DNA of 64,000 bases, from NCBI GenBank assembly GCA_947652605.1, contig CANTFG010000257.1:1-64000 (forward strand). The letters run 5' to 3'. Made by a program: the position numbers and the translations under genes. Positions 26,233 through 39,996 of the stretch are shown piece by piece. The stretch comes from Elmis aenea (Eukaryota; Arthropoda; Insecta; Coleoptera; Elmidae). How positions within the stretch are numbered: position 1 is the first letter of the stretch; every line of letters starts with the position of its first letter. Below the pieces are notes generated by a model, which saw only the letters and a program-made list of their open reading frames with translations, was not told where the DNA came from and searched no databases.

Positions 26233-27732
26233 AAATTTTTTTTCGAAAACGGCTCGTTACATTTTGTTCAAATTTTAGCATGTTATAGAGTTTAATTTTC
26301 TTAGTATAATGCCGTTTGTCTCAACTATTTTGAAATGTAATTTACAAAGTTATTCAAAAAATTAAAAATTTTGAAAATTTTGAAATTTTTTTTCGAAAAC
26401 GGCTTGTTACATTTTGTTTAAATTTTAGTATGTTATAGAGTTTAATTTTCTTAGTATAATGCCGTTTGTTTCAACTAGTTTGAAATTTAATTTACAAAGT
26501 TATTCAAAAAAGTAAATATTTTGAAAATTTTGAAATTTTTTTTCGAAAACGGCTCGTTACATTTTGTTCAAATTTTAGCATGTTATAGAGTTTAATTTTC
26601 TTAGTATAATGCCGTTTGTTTCAACTAGTTTGAAATTTAATTTACAAAGTTATTCAAAAAAGTAAAAATTTTGAAAATTTTGAATTTTTTTCTCGAAAAC
26701 GGCTCATACGATTTTGTTCAAATTTTAGTATGTTATAGAGTTTTATTTTCTTAGTATAATGCCGTTTGTTTCAACTAGTTTGAAATTTAATTTACAAAGT
26801 TATTCAAAAAATTAAAAATTTTGAAAATTTTGAAATTTTTTTTCGAAAACGGCTCGTTACATTTTGTTCAAATTTTAGCATGTTATAGAGTTTAATTTTC
26901 TTAGTATAATGCCGTTTGTTTCAACTAGTTTGAAATTTAATTTACAAAGTTATTCAAAAAAGTAAAAATTTTGAAAATTTTGAATTTTTTTCTCGAAAAC
27001 GGCTCATACGATTTTGTTCAAATTTTAGTATGTTATAGAGTTTTATTTTCTTAGTATAATGCCGTTTGTTTCAACTAGTTTGAAATTTAATTTACAAAGT
27101 TATTCAAAAAATTAAAAATTTTGAAAATTTTGAAATTTTTTTTCGAAAACGGCTCGTTACATTTTGTTCAAATTTTAGCATGTTATAGAGTTTAATTTTC
27201 TTAGTATAATGCCGTTTGTTTCAACTAGTTTGAAATTTAATTTACAAAGTTATTCAAAAAAGTAAAAATTTTGAAAATTTTGAATTTTTTTCTCGAAAAC
27301 GGCTCATACGATTTTGTTCAAATTTTAGTATGTTATAGAGTTTTATTTTCTTAGTATAATGCCGTTTGTTTCAACTAGTTTGAAATTTAATTTACAAAGT
27401 TATTCAAAAAATTAAAAATTTTGAAAATTTTGAAATTTTTTTTCGAAAACGGCTCGTTACATTTTGTTCAAATTTTAGCATGTTATAGAGTTTAATTTTC
27501 TTAGTATAATGCCGTTTGTTTCAACTAGTTTGAAATTTAATTTACAAAGTTTTTCAAAAAAGTAAAAATTTTGAAAATTTTGAATTTTTTTCTCGAAAAC
27601 GGCTCATACGATTTTGTTCAAATTTTAGTATGTTATAGAGTTTTATTTTCTTAGTATAATGCCGTTTGTTTCAACTAGTTTGAAATTTAATTTACAAAGT
27701 TATTCAAAAAATTAAAAATTTTGAAAATTTTG
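26233..27732. repeat. 1.5-kb block, copy 2 (2,550-bp spaced duplication)
   Basis: Second copy of 23683-25182, exactly 17 monomers downstream, with the same ATTTTGTTTA (D, 26383) and ACAAAGTTTTTC (A, 27433) markers. It is followed by D and E (27733, 27883), unlike copy 1. Rare markers shared in the same order make independent origin very unlikely. Confidence 0.82.
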
Positions 27733-28332
27733 AAATTTTTTTTCGAAAACGGCTTGTTACATTTTGTTCAAATTTTAGTATGTTATAGAGTTTAATTTTC
27801 TTAGTATAATGCCGTTTGTTTCAACTAGTTTGAAATTTAATTTACAAAGTTATTCAAAAAAGTAAATATTTTGAAAATTTTGAATTTTTTTCTCGAAAAC
27901 GGCTTATACGATTTTGTTCAAATTTTAGTATGTTATGGAGTTTTATTTTCTTAGTATAATGCCGTTTGTTTCAACTAGTTTGAAATTTAATTTACAAAGT
28001 TATTCAAAAAAGTAAAAATTTTGAAAATTTTGAATTTTTTTCTCGAAAACGGCTCATACGATTTTGTTCAAATTTTAGTATGTTATAGAGTTTTATTTTC
28101 TTAGTATAATGCCGTTTGTTTCAACTAGTTTGAAATTTAATTTACAAAGTTATTCAAAAAATTAAAAATTTTGAAAATTTTAAAATTTTTTTTCGAAAAC
28201 GGCTCGTTACATTTTGTTCAAATTTTAGCATGTTATAGAGTTTAATTTTCTTAGTATAATGCCGTTTGTTTCAACTAGTTTGAAATTTAATTTACAAAGT
28301 TATTCAAAAAAGTAAAAATTTTGAAAATTTTG

Positions 28333-29382
28333 AATTTTTTTCTCGAAAACGGCTCATACGATTTGGTTCAAATTTTAGTATGTTATAGAGTTTTATTTTC
28401 TTAGTATAATGCCGTTTGTTTCAACTAGTTTGAAATTTAATTTACAAAGTTATTCAAAAAATTAAAAATTTTGAAAATTTTGAAATTTTTTTTCGAAAAC
28501 GGCTCGTTACATTTTGTTCAAATTTTAGCATGTTATAGAGTTTAATTTTCTTAGTATAATGCCGTTTGTCTCAACTATTTTGAAATGTAATTTACAAAGT
28601 TATTCAAAAAATTAAAAATTTTGAAAATTTTGAAATTTTTTTTCGAAAACGGCTTGTTACATTTTGTTCAAATTTTAGTATGTTATAGAGTTTTATTTTC
28701 TTAGTATAATGCCGTTTGTTTCAACTAGTTTGAAATTTAATTTACAAAGTTATTCAAAAAAGTAAATATTTTGAAAATTTTGAATTTTTTTCTCGAAAAC
28801 GGCTCATACGATTTTGTTCAAATTTTAGTATGTTATAGAGTTTTATTTTCTTAGTATAATGCCGTTTGTTTCAACTAGTTTGAAATTTAATTTACAAAGT
28901 TATTCAAAAAATTAAAAATTTTGAAAATTTTGAACTTTTTTTTCGAAAACGGCTCGTTACATTTTGTTCAAATTTTAGCATGTTATAGAGTTTAATTTTC
29001 TTAGTATAATGCCGTTTGTTTCAACTAGTTTGAAATTTAATTTACAAAGTTATTCAAAAAAGTAAAAATTTTGAAAATTTTGAATTTTTTTCTCAAAAAC
29101 GGCTCATACGATTTTGTTCAAATTTTAGTATGTTATAGAGTTTTATTTTCTTAGTATAATGCCGTTTGTTTCAACTAGTTTGAAATTTAATTTACAAAGT
29201 TATTCAAAAAATTAAAAATTTTGAAAATTTTAAAATTTTTTTTCGAAAACGGCTTGTTACATTTTGTTCAAATTTTAGCATGTTATAGAGTTTAATTTTC
29301 TTAGTATAATGCCGTTTGTTTCAACTAGTTTGAAATTTAATTTACAAAGTTATTCAAAAAAGTTAAAATTTTGAAAATTTTG
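28333..29382. repeat. Seven-monomer block, copy 3 of 3
   Basis: Third occurrence of the 18301-19350 block, with three private differences: ATTTGGTTCA in the first B, TTATTTTCTT (T at 62) in the D, and AACTTTTTTTTCG in the A. The CTCAAAAACGG and GTTAAAATTTT markers are kept. Confidence 0.72.
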
Positions 29383-29973
29383 AATTTTTTTCTCGAAAAC
29401 GGCTCATACGATTTTGTTCAAATTTTAGTATGTTATAGAGTTTTATTTTCTTAGTATAATGCCGTTTGTTTCAACTAGTTTGAAATTTAATTTACAAAGT
29501 TATTCAAAAAATTAAAATATTTGAAAATTTTGAAATTTTTTTTCGAAAACGGCTCGTTACATTTTGTTCAAATTTTAGCATGTTATAGAGTTTAATTTTC
29601 TTAGTATAATGCCGTTTGTTTCAACTAGTTTGAAATTTAATTTACAAAGTTATTCAAAAAAGTAAAAATTTTGAAAATTTTGAATTTTTTTCTCGAAAAC
29701 GGCTCATACGATTTTGTTCAAATTTTAGTATGTTATAGAGTTTTATTTTCTTAGTATAATGCCGTTTGTTTCAACTAGTTTGAAATTTAATTTACAAAGT
29801 TATTCAAAAAAGTAAATATTTTGAAAATTTTGAATTTTTTTCTCGAAAACGGCTCATACGATTTTGTTCAATATTTAGTATGTTATAGAGTTTAATTTTC
29901 TTAGTATAATGCTGTTTGTTTCAACTAGTTTGAAATTTAATTTACAAAGTTATTCAAAAAAGTAAAAATTTTG

Positions 29974-32900
29974 AATTTTTTTCTCGAAAACGGCTCATAC
30001 GATTTTGTTCAAATTTTAGTATGTTATAGAGTTTTATTTTCTTAGTATAATGCCGTTTGTTTCAACTAGTTTGAAATTTAATTTACAAAGTTATTCAAAA
30101 AAGTAAAAATTTTGAAAATTTTGAATTTTTTTCTCGAAAACGGCTCATACGATTTTGTTCAAATTTTAGTATGTTATAGAGTTTTATTTTCTTAGTATAA
30201 TGCCGTTTGTTTCAACTAGTTTGAAATTTAATTTACAAAGTTATTCAAAAAATTAAAAATTTTGAAAATTTTGAAATTTTTTTTCGAAAACGGCTTGTTA
30301 CATTTTGTTCAAATTTTAGTATGTTATAGAGTTTAATTTTTTTAGTATAATGCCGTTTGTTTCAACTAGTTTGAAATTTAATTTACAAAGTTATTCAAAA
30401 AAGTAAATATTTTGAAAATTTTGAATTTTTTTCTCGAAAACGGCTCATACGATTTTGTTCAAATTTTAGTATGTTATAGAGTTTTATTTTCTTAGTATAA
30501 TGCCGTTTGTTTCAACTAGTTTGAAATTTAATTTACAAAGTTATTCAAAAAATTAAAAATTTTGAAAATTTTGAAATTTTTTTTCGAAAACGGCTTGTTA
30601 CATTTTGTTCAAATTTTAGCATGCTATAGAGTTTAATTTTCTTAGTATAATGCCGTTTGTTTCAACTAGTTTGAAATTTAATTTACAAAGTTATTCAAAA
30701 AAGTAAAAATTTTGAAAATTTTGAATTTTTTTCTCAAAAACGGCTCATACGATTTTGTTCAAATTTTAGTATGTTATAGAGTTTTATTTTCTTAGTATAA
30801 TGCCGTTTGTTTCAACTAGTTTGAAATTTAATTTACAAAGTTATTCAAAAAAGTAAAAATTTTGAAAATTTTGAATTTTTTTCTCAAAAACGGCTCATAC
30901 GATTTTGTTCAAATTTTAGTATGTTATAGAGTTTTATTTTCTTAGTATAATGCCGTTTGTTTCAACTAGTTTGAAATTTAATTTACAAAGTTATTCAAAA
31001 AATTAAAAATTTTGAAAATTTTGAAATTTTTTTTCGAAAACGGCTTGTTACATTTTGTTCAAATTTTAGCATGTTATAGAGTTTAATTTTTTTAGTATAA
31101 TGCCGTTTGTTTCAACTAGTTTGAAATTTAATTTACAAAGTTATTCAAAAAAGTAAAAATTTTGAAAATTTTGAATTTTTTTCTCGAAAACGGCTCATAC
31201 GATTTTGTTCAAATTTTAGTATGTTATAGAGTTTTATTTTCTTAGTATAATGCCGTTTGTTTCAACTAGTTTGAAATTTAATTTACAAAGTTATTAAAAA
31301 AATTAAAAATTTTGAAAATTTTGAAATTTTTTTTCGAAAACGGCTCGTTACATTTTGTTCAAATTTTAGCATGTTATAGAGTTTTATTTTCTTAGTATAA
31401 TGCCGTTTGTCTCAACTATTTTGAAATGTAATTTACAAAGTTATTCAAAAAATTAAAAATTTTGAAAATTTTGAAATTTTTTTTCGAAAACGGCTTGTTA
31501 CATTTTGTTCAAATTTTAGTATGTTATAGAGTTTAATTTTCTTAGTATAATGCCGTTTGTTTCAACTAGTTTGAAATTTAATTTACAAAGTTATTCAAAA
31601 AAGTAAATATTTTGAAAATTTTGAATTTTTTTCTCGAAAACGGCTCATACGATTTTGTTCAAATTTTAGTATGTTATAGAGTTTAATTTTCTTAGTATAA
31701 TGCCGTTTGTTTCAACTAGTTTGAAATTTAATTTACAAAGTTATTCAAAAAAGTTAAAATTTTGAAAATTCTGAATTTTTTTCTCGAAAACGGCTCATAC
31801 GATTTTGTTCAAATTTTAGTATGTTATAGAGTTTTATTTTCTTAGTATAATGCCGTTTGTTTCAACTAGTTTGAAATTTAATTTACAAAGTTATTCAAAA
31901 AATTAAAATATTTGAAAATTTTGAAATTTTTTTTCGAAAACGGCTTGTTACATTTTGTTCAAATTTTAGTATGTTATAGAGTTTAATTTTCTTAGTATAA
32001 TGCCGTTTGTTTCAACTAGTTTGAAATTTAATTTACAAAGTTATTCAAAAAAGTAAATATTTTGAAAATTTTGAATTTTTTTCTCGAAAACGGCTCATAC
32101 GATTTTGTTCAAATTTTAGTATGTTATAGAGTTTAATTTTCTTAGTATAATGCCGTTTGTTTCAACTAGTTTGAAATTTAATTTACAAAGTTATTCAAAA
32201 AAGTTAAAATTTTGAAAATTTTGAATTTTTTTCTCGAAAACGGCTCATACGATTTTGTTCAAATTTTAGTATGTTATAGAGTTTTATTTTCTTAGTATAA
32301 TGCCGTTTGTTTCAACTAGTTTGAAATTTAATTTACAAAGTTATTCAAAAAATTAAAATATTTGAAAATTTTGAAATTTTTTTTCGAAAACGGCTCGTTA
32401 CATTTTGTTCAAATTTTAGCATGTTATAGAGTTTAATTTTCTTAGTATAATGCCGTTTGTTTCAACTAGTTTGAAATTTAATTTACAAAGTTATTCAAAA
32501 AAGTTAAAATTTTGAAAATTTTGAATTTTTTTCTCGAAAACGGCTCATACGATTTTGTTCAAATTTTAGTATGTTATAGAGTTTTATTTTCTTAGTATAA
32601 TGCCGTTTGTTTCAACTAGTTTGAAATTTAATTTACAAAGTTATTCAAAAAATTAAAAATTTTGAAAATTTTGAAATTTTTTTTCGAAAACGGCTTGTTA
32701 CATTTTGTTCAAATTTTAGCATGTTATAGAGTTTAATTTTCTTAGTATAATGCCGTTTGTTTCAACTAGTTTGAAATTTAATTTACAAAGTTATTCAAAA
32801 AAGTTAAAATTTTGAAAATTTTGAATTTTTTTCTCGAAAACGGCTCATACGATTTTGTTCAAATTTTAGTATGTTATAGAGTTTTATTTTCTTAGTATAA

Positions 32901-33414
32901 TGCCGTTTGTTTCAACTAGTTTGAAATTTAATTTACAAAGTTATTCAAAAAATTAAAAATTTTGAAAATTTTGAAATTTTTTTTCGAAAACGGCTTGTTA
33001 CATTTTGTTCAAATTTTAGCATGTTATAGAGTTTAATTTTCTTAGTATAATGCCGTTTGTTTCAACTAGTTTGAAATTTAATTTACAAAGTTATTCAAAA
33101 AAGTAAAAATTTTGAAAATTTTGAATTTTTTTCTCGAAAACGGCTCATACGATTTTGTTCAAATTTTAGTATGTTATAGAGTTTTATTTTCTTAGTATAA
33201 TGCCGTTTGTTTCAACTAGTTTGAAATTTAATTTACAAAGTTATTCAAAAAATTAAAAATTTTGAAAATTTTGAAATTTTTTTTCGAAAACGGCTTGTTA
33301 CATTTTGTTCAAATTTTAGCATGTTATAGAGTTTAATTTTCTTAGTATAATGCCGTTTGTTTCAACTAGTTTGAAATTTAATTTACAAAGTTATTCAAAA
33401 AAGTAAAAATTTTG
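29974..33414. repeat. Large HOR unit I (23 monomers, 3,441 bp)
   Basis: The unit starts after a 141-bp monomer and ends with one (33274-33414). Its first ten monomers (29974-31473) form a core: B(G130), B, D with TAATTTTTTTAG, B, A' with ATGCTATAG, two B monomers with CTCAAAAACGG, A' with TTTTTTAG, B with TTATTAAAAAAATT, and C. Then follow two D-F-B* trimers (31474-32373), A, B, A', B, A', B and a 141-bp A'. Private changes include GAAAATTCTG after 31624 and T at 62 in the C monomer. Confidence 0.88.
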
Positions 33415-35655
33415 AATTTTTTTCTCGAAAACGGCTCATACGATTTTGTTCAAATTTTAGTATGTTATAGAGTTTTATTTTCTTAGTATAATGCCGTTTG
33501 TTTCAACTAGTTTGAAATTTAATTTACAAAGTTATTCAAAAAAGTAAAAATTTTGAAAATTTTGAATTTTTTTCTCGAAAACGGCTCATACGATTTTGTT
33601 CAAATTTTAGTATGTTATAGAGTTTTATTTTCTTAGTATAATGCCGTTTGTTTCAACTAGTTTGAAATTTAATTTACAAAGTTATTCAAAAAATTAAAAA
33701 TTTTGAAAATTTTGAAATTTTTTTTCGAAAACGGCTTGTTACATTTTGTTCAAATTTTAGTATGTTATAGAGTTTAATTTTTTTAGTATAATGCCGTTTG
33801 TTTCAACTAGTTTGAAATTTAATTTACAAAGTTATTCAAAAAAGTAAATATTTTGAAAATTTTGAATTTTTTTCTCGAAAACGGCTCATACGATTTTGTT
33901 CAAATTTTAGTATGTTATAGAGTTTTATTTTCTTAGTATAATGCCGTTTGTTTCAACTAGTTTGAAATTTAATTTACAAAGTTATTCAAAAAATTAAAAA
34001 TTTTGAAAATTTTGAAATTTTTTTTCGAAAACGGCTTGTTACATTTTGTTCAAATTTTAGCATGCTATAGAGTTTAATTTTCTTAGTATAATGCCGTTTG
34101 TTTCAACTAGTTTGAAATTTAATTTACAAAGTTATTCAAAAAAGTAAAAATTTTGAAAATTTTGAATTTTTTTCTCAAAAACGGCTCATACGATTTTGTT
34201 CAAATTTTAGTATGTTATAGAGTTTTATTTTCTTAGTATAATGCCGTTTGTTTCAACTAGTTTGAAATTTAATTTACAAAGTTATTCAAAAAAGTAAAAA
34301 TTTTTAAAATTTTGAATTTTTTTCTCAAAAACGGCTCATACGATTTTGTTCAAATTTTAGTATGTTATAGAGTTTTATTTTCTTAGTATAATGCCGTTTG
34401 TTTCAACTAGTTTGAAATTTAATTTACAAAGTTATTCAAAAAATTAAAAATTTTGAAAATTTTGAAATTTTTTTTCGAAAACGGCTTGTTACATTTTGTT
34501 CAAATTTTAGCATGTTATAGAGTTTAATTTTTTTAGTATAATGCCGTTTGTTTCAACTAGTTTGAAATTTAATTTACAAAGTTATTCAAAAAAGTAAAAA
34601 TTTTGAAAATTTTGAATTTTTTTCTCGAAAACGGCTCATACGATTTTGTTCAAATTTTAGTATGTTATAGAGTTTTATTTTCTTAGTATAATGCCGTTTG
34701 TTTCAACTAGTTTGAAATTTAATTTACAAAGTTATTAAAAAAATTAAAAATTTTGAAAATTTTGAAATTTTTTTTCGAAAACGGCTCGTTACATTTTGTT
34801 CAAATTTTAGCATGTTATAGAGTTTAATTTTCTTAGTATAATGCCGTTTGTCTCAACTATTTTGAAATGTAATTTACAAAGTTATTCAAAAAATTAAAAA
34901 TTTTGAAAATTTTGAAATTTTTTTTCGAAAACGGCTTGTTACATTTTGTTCAAATTTTAGCATGTTATAGAGTTTAATTTTCTTAGTATAATGCCGTTTG
35001 TTTCAACTAGTTTGAAATTTAATTTACAAAGTTATTCAAAAAAGTTAAAATTTTGAAAATTTTGAATTTTTTTCTCGAAAACGGCTCATACGATTTTGTT
35101 CAAATTTTAGTATGTTATAGAGTTTTATTTTCTTAGTATAATGCCGTTTGTTTCAACTAGTTTGAAATTTAATTTACAAAGTTATTCAAAAAATTAAAAA
35201 TTTTGAAAATTTTGAAATTTTTTTTCGAAAACGGCTTGTTACATTTTGTTCAAATTTTAGCATGTTATAGAGTTTAATTTTCTTAGTATAATGCCGTTTG
35301 TTTCAACTAGTTTGAAATTTAATTTACAAAGTTATTCAAAAAAGTAAAAATTTTGAAAATTTTGAATTTTTTTCTCGAAAACGGCTCATACGATTTTGTT
35401 CAAATTTTAGTATGTTATAGAGTTTTATTTTCTTAGTATAATGCCGTTTGTTTCAACTAGTTTGAAATTTAATTTACAAAGTTATTCAAAAAATTAAAAA
35501 TTTTGAAAATTTTGAAATTTTTTTTCGAAAACGGCTTGTTACATTTTGTTCAAATTTTAGCATGTTATAGAGTTTAATTTTCTTAGTATAATGCCGTTTG
35601 TTTCAACTAGTTTGAAATTTAATTTACAAAGTTATTCAAAAAAGTAAAAATTTTG
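33415..35655. repeat. Large HOR unit II (15 monomers, 2,241 bp)
   Basis: The same ten-monomer core (33415-34914) is followed directly by A'(GTTAAAA), B, A', B and the 141-bp A' that ends the unit (35515-35655). Compared with unit I it lacks the eight monomers matching 31474-32673, that is 1,200 bp, which is exactly the length difference. A private change, G to T giving AAAAATTTTTAAAATTTT, lies at the end of 34165-34314. Confidence 0.88.
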
Positions 35656-38600
35656 AATTTTTTTCTCGAAAACGGCTCATACGATTTTGTTCAAATTTTA
35701 GTATGTTATAGAGTTTTATTTTCTTAGTATAATGCCGTTTGTTTCAACTAGTTTGAAATTTAATTTACAAAGTTATTCAAAAAAGTAAAAATTTTGAAAA
35801 TTTTGAATTTTTTTCTCGAAAACGGCTCATACGATTTTGTTCAAATTTTAGTATGTTATAGAGTTTTATTTTCTTAGTATAATGCCGTTTGTTTCAACTA
35901 GTTTGAAATTTAATTTACAAAGTTATTCAAAAAATTAAAAATTTTGAAAATTTTGAAATTTTTTTTCGAAAACGGCTTGTTACATTTTGTTCAAATTTTA
36001 GTATGTTATAGAGTTTAATTTTTTTAGTATAATGCCGTTTGTTTCAACTAGTTTGAAATTTAATTTACAAAGTTATTCAAAAAAGTAAATATTTTGAAAA
36101 TTTTGAATTTTTTTCTCGAAAACGGCTCATACGATTTTGTTCAAATTTTAGTATGTTATAGAGTTTTATTTTCTTAGTATAATGCCGTTTGTTTCAACTA
36201 GTTTGAAATTTAATTTACAAAGTTATTCAAAAAATTAAAAATTTTGAAAATTTTGAAATTTTTTTTCGAAAACGGCTTGTTACATTTTGTTCAAATTTTA
36301 GCATGCTATAGAGTTTAATTTTCTTAGTATAATGCCGTTTGTTTCAACTAGTTTGAAATTTAATTTACAAAGTTATTCAAAAAAGTAAAAATTTTGAAAA
36401 TTTTGAATTTTTTTCTCAAAAACGGCTCATACGATTTTGTTCAAATTTTAGTATGTTATAGAGTTTTATTTTCTTAGTATAATGCCGTTTGTTTCAACTA
36501 GTTTGAAATTTAATTTACAAAGTTATTCAAAAAAGTAAAAATTTTGAAAATTTTGAATTTTTTTCTCAAAAACGGCTCATACGATTTTGTTCAAATTTTA
36601 GTATGTTATAGAGTTTTATTTTCTTAGTATAATGCCGTTTGTTTCAACTAGTTTGAAATTTAATTTACAAAGTTATTCAAAAAATTAAAAATTTTGAAAA
36701 TTTTGAAATTTTTTTTCGAAAACGGCTTGTTACATTTTGTTCAAATTTTAGCATGTTATAGAGTTTAATTTTTTTAGTATAATGCCGTTTGTTTCAACTA
36801 GTTTGAAATTTAATTTACAAAGTTATTCAAAAAAGTAAAAATTTTGAAAATTTTGAATTTTTTTCTCGAAAACGGCTCATACGATTTTGTTCAAATTTTA
36901 GTATGTTATAGAGTTTTATTTTCTTAGTATAATGCCGTTTGTTTCAACTAGTTTGAAATTTAATTTACAAAGTTATTAAAAAAATTAAAAATTTTGAAAA
37001 TTTTGAAATTTTTTTTCGAAAACGGCTCGTTACATTTTGTTCAAATTTTAGCATGTTATAGAGTTTAATTTTCTTAGTATAATGCCGTTTGTCTCAACTA
37101 TTTTGAAATGTAATTTACAAAGTTATTCAAAAAATTAAAAATTTTGAAAATTTTGAAATTTTTTTTCGAAAACGGCTTGTTACATTTTGTTCAAATTTTA
37201 GTATGTTATAGAGTTTAATTTTCTTAGTATAATGCCGTTTGTTTCAACTAGTTTGAAATTTAATTTACAAAGTTATTCAAAAAAGTAAATATTTTGAAAA
37301 TTTTGAATTTTTTTCTCGAAAACGGCTCATACGATTTTGTTCAAATTTTAGTATGTTATAGAGTTTAATTTTCTTAGTATAATGCCGTTTGTTTCAACTA
37401 GTTTGAAATTTAATTTACAAAGTTATTCAAAAAAGTTAAAATTTTGAAAATTTTGAATTTTTTTCTCGAAAACGGCTCATACGATTTTGTTCAAATTTTA
37501 GTATGTTATAGAGTTTTATTTTCTTAGTATAATGCCGTTTGTTTCAACTAGTTTGAAATTTAATTTACAAAGTTATTCAAAAAATTAAAATATTTGAAAA
37601 TTTTGAAATTTTTTTTCGAAAACGGCTTGTTACATTTTGTTCAAATTTTAGTATGTTATAGAGTTTAATTTTCTTAGTATAATGCCGTTTGTTTCAACTA
37701 GTTTGAAATTTAATTTACAAAGTTATTCAAAAAAGTAAATATTTTGAAAATTTTGAATTTTTTTCTCGAAAACGGCTCATACGATTTTGTTCAAATTTTA
37801 GTATGTTATAGAGTTTAATTTTCTTAGTATAATGCCGTTTGTTTCAACTAGTTTGAAATTTAATTTACAAAGTTATTCAAAAAAGTTAAAATTTTGAAAA
37901 TTTTGAATTTTTTTCTCGAAAACGGCTCATACGATTTTGTTCAAATTTTAGTATGTTATAGAGTTTTATTTTCTTAGTATAATGCCGTTTGTTTCAACTA
38001 GTTTGAAATTTAATTTACAAAGTTATTCAAAAAATTAAAATATTTGAAAATTTTGAAATTTTTTTTCGAAAACGGCTTGTTACATTTTGTTCAAATTTTA
38101 GTATGTTATAGAGTTTAATTTTCTTAGTATAATGCCGTTTGTTTCAACTAGTTTGAAATTTAATTTACAAAGTTATTCAAAAAAGTAAATATTTTGAAAA
38201 TTTTGAATTTTTTTCTCGAAAACGGCTCATACGATTTTGTTCAAATTTTAGTATGTTATAGAGTTTTATTTTCTTAGTATAATGCCGTTTGTTTCAACTA
38301 GTTTGAAATTTAATTTACAAAGTTATTCAAAAAAGTTAAAATTTTGAAAATTTTGAATTTTTTTCTCGAAAACGGCTCATACGATTTTGTTCAAATTTTA
38401 GTATGTTATAGAGTTTTATTTTCTTAGTATAATGCCGTTTGTTTCAACTAGTTTGAAATTTAATTTACAAAGTTATTCAAAAAATTAAAATATTTGAAAA
38501 TTTTGAAATTTTTTTTCGAAAACGGCTCGTTACATTTTGTTCAAATTTTAGCATGTTATAGAGTTTAATTTTCTTAGTATAATGCCGTTTGTTTCAACTA

Positions 38601-38946
38601 GTTTGAAATTTAATTTACAAAGTTATTCAAAAAAGTTAAAATTTTGAAAATTTTGAATTTTTTTCTCGAAAACGGCTCATACGATTTTGTTCAAATTTTA
38701 GTATGTTATAGAGTTTTATTTTCTTAGTATAATGCCGTTTGTTTCAACTAGTTTGAAATTTAATTTACAAAGTTATTCAAAAAATTAAAAATTTTGAAAA
38801 TTTTGAAATTTTTTTTCGAAAACGGCTTGTTACATTTTGTTCAAATTTTAGCATGTTATAGAGTTTAATTTTCTTAGTATAATGCCGTTTGTTTCAACTA
38901 GTTTGAAATTTAATTTACAAAGTTATTCAAAAAAGTAAAAATTTTG
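35656..38946. repeat. Large HOR unit III (22 monomers, 3,291 bp)
   Basis: The core (35656-37155) is followed by three D-F-B* trimers (37156-38505), A(GTTAAAA), B and a 141-bp A' (38806-38946). Relative to unit I it gains one 450-bp trimer and lacks four monomers (600 bp), predicting 3,291 bp as observed. In the third trimer the F has T at 62. A degenerate fourth start follows (38947-39546: F-like, D with TTTTTTAG, B with TTATTAAAAAAATT, C), keeping only parts of the core. Confidence 0.88.
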
Positions 38947-39996
38947 AATTTTTTTCTCGAAAACGGCTCATACGATTTTGTTCAAATTTTAGTATGTTAT
39001 AGAGTTTAATTTTCTTAGTATAATGCCGTTTGTTTCAACTAGTTTGAAATTTAATTTACAAAGTTATTCAAAAAATTAAAAATTTTGAAAATTTTGAAAT
39101 TTTTTTTCGAAAACGGCTTGTTACATTTTGTTCAAATTTTAGTATGTTATAGAGTTTAATTTTTTTAGTATAATGCCGTTTGTTTCAACTAGTTTGAAAT
39201 TTAATTTACAAAGTTATTCAAAAAAGTAAAAATTTTGAAAATTTTGAATTTTTTTCTCGAAAACGGCTCATACGATTTTGTTCAAATTTTAGTATGTTAT
39301 AGAGTTTTATTTTCTTAGTATAATGCCGTTTGTTTCAACTAGTTTGAAATTTAATTTACAAAGTTATTAAAAAAATTAAAAATTTTGAAAATTTTGAAAT
39401 TTTTTTTCGAAAACGGCTCGTTACATTTTGTTCAAATTTTAGCATGTTATAGAGTTTAATTTTCTTAGTATAATGCCGTTTGTCTCAACTATTTTGAAAT
39501 GTAATTTACAAAGTTATTCAAAAAATTAAAAATTTTGAAAATTTTGAAATTTTTTTTCGAAAACGGCTTGTTACATTTTGTTCAAATTTTAGTATGTTAT
39601 AGAGTTTAATTTTCTTAGTATAATGCCGTTTGTTTCAACTAGTTTGAAATTTAATTTACAAAGTTATTCAAAAAAGTAAATATTTTAAAAATTTTGAATT
39701 TTTTTCTCGAAAACGGCTCATACGATTTTGTTCAAATTTTAGTATGTTATAGAGTTTAATTTTCTTAGTATAATGCCGTTTGTTTCAACTAGTTTGAAAT
39801 TTAATTTACAAAGTTATTCAAAAAAGTTAAAATTTTGAAAATTTTGAATTTTTTTCTCGAAAACGGCTCATACGATTTTGTTCAAATTTTAGTATGTTAT
39901 AGAGTTTTATTTTCTTAGTATAATGCCGTTTGTTTCAACTAGTTTGAAATTTAATTTACAAAGTTATTCAAAAAATTAAAAATTTTGAAAATTTTG
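38947..39996. repeat. Truncated fourth copy of the large HOR
   Basis: Order F-like, D (TTTTTTAG), B (TTATTAAAAAAATT), C, D, F (GTTAAAA), B. These are non-adjacent members of the unit I core joined together, as if several core monomers had been lost. It holds the last C (39397) and last D (39547, with TATTTTAAAAATTTT) of the window and so marks the right limit of the left-hand monomer families. Confidence 0.72.
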
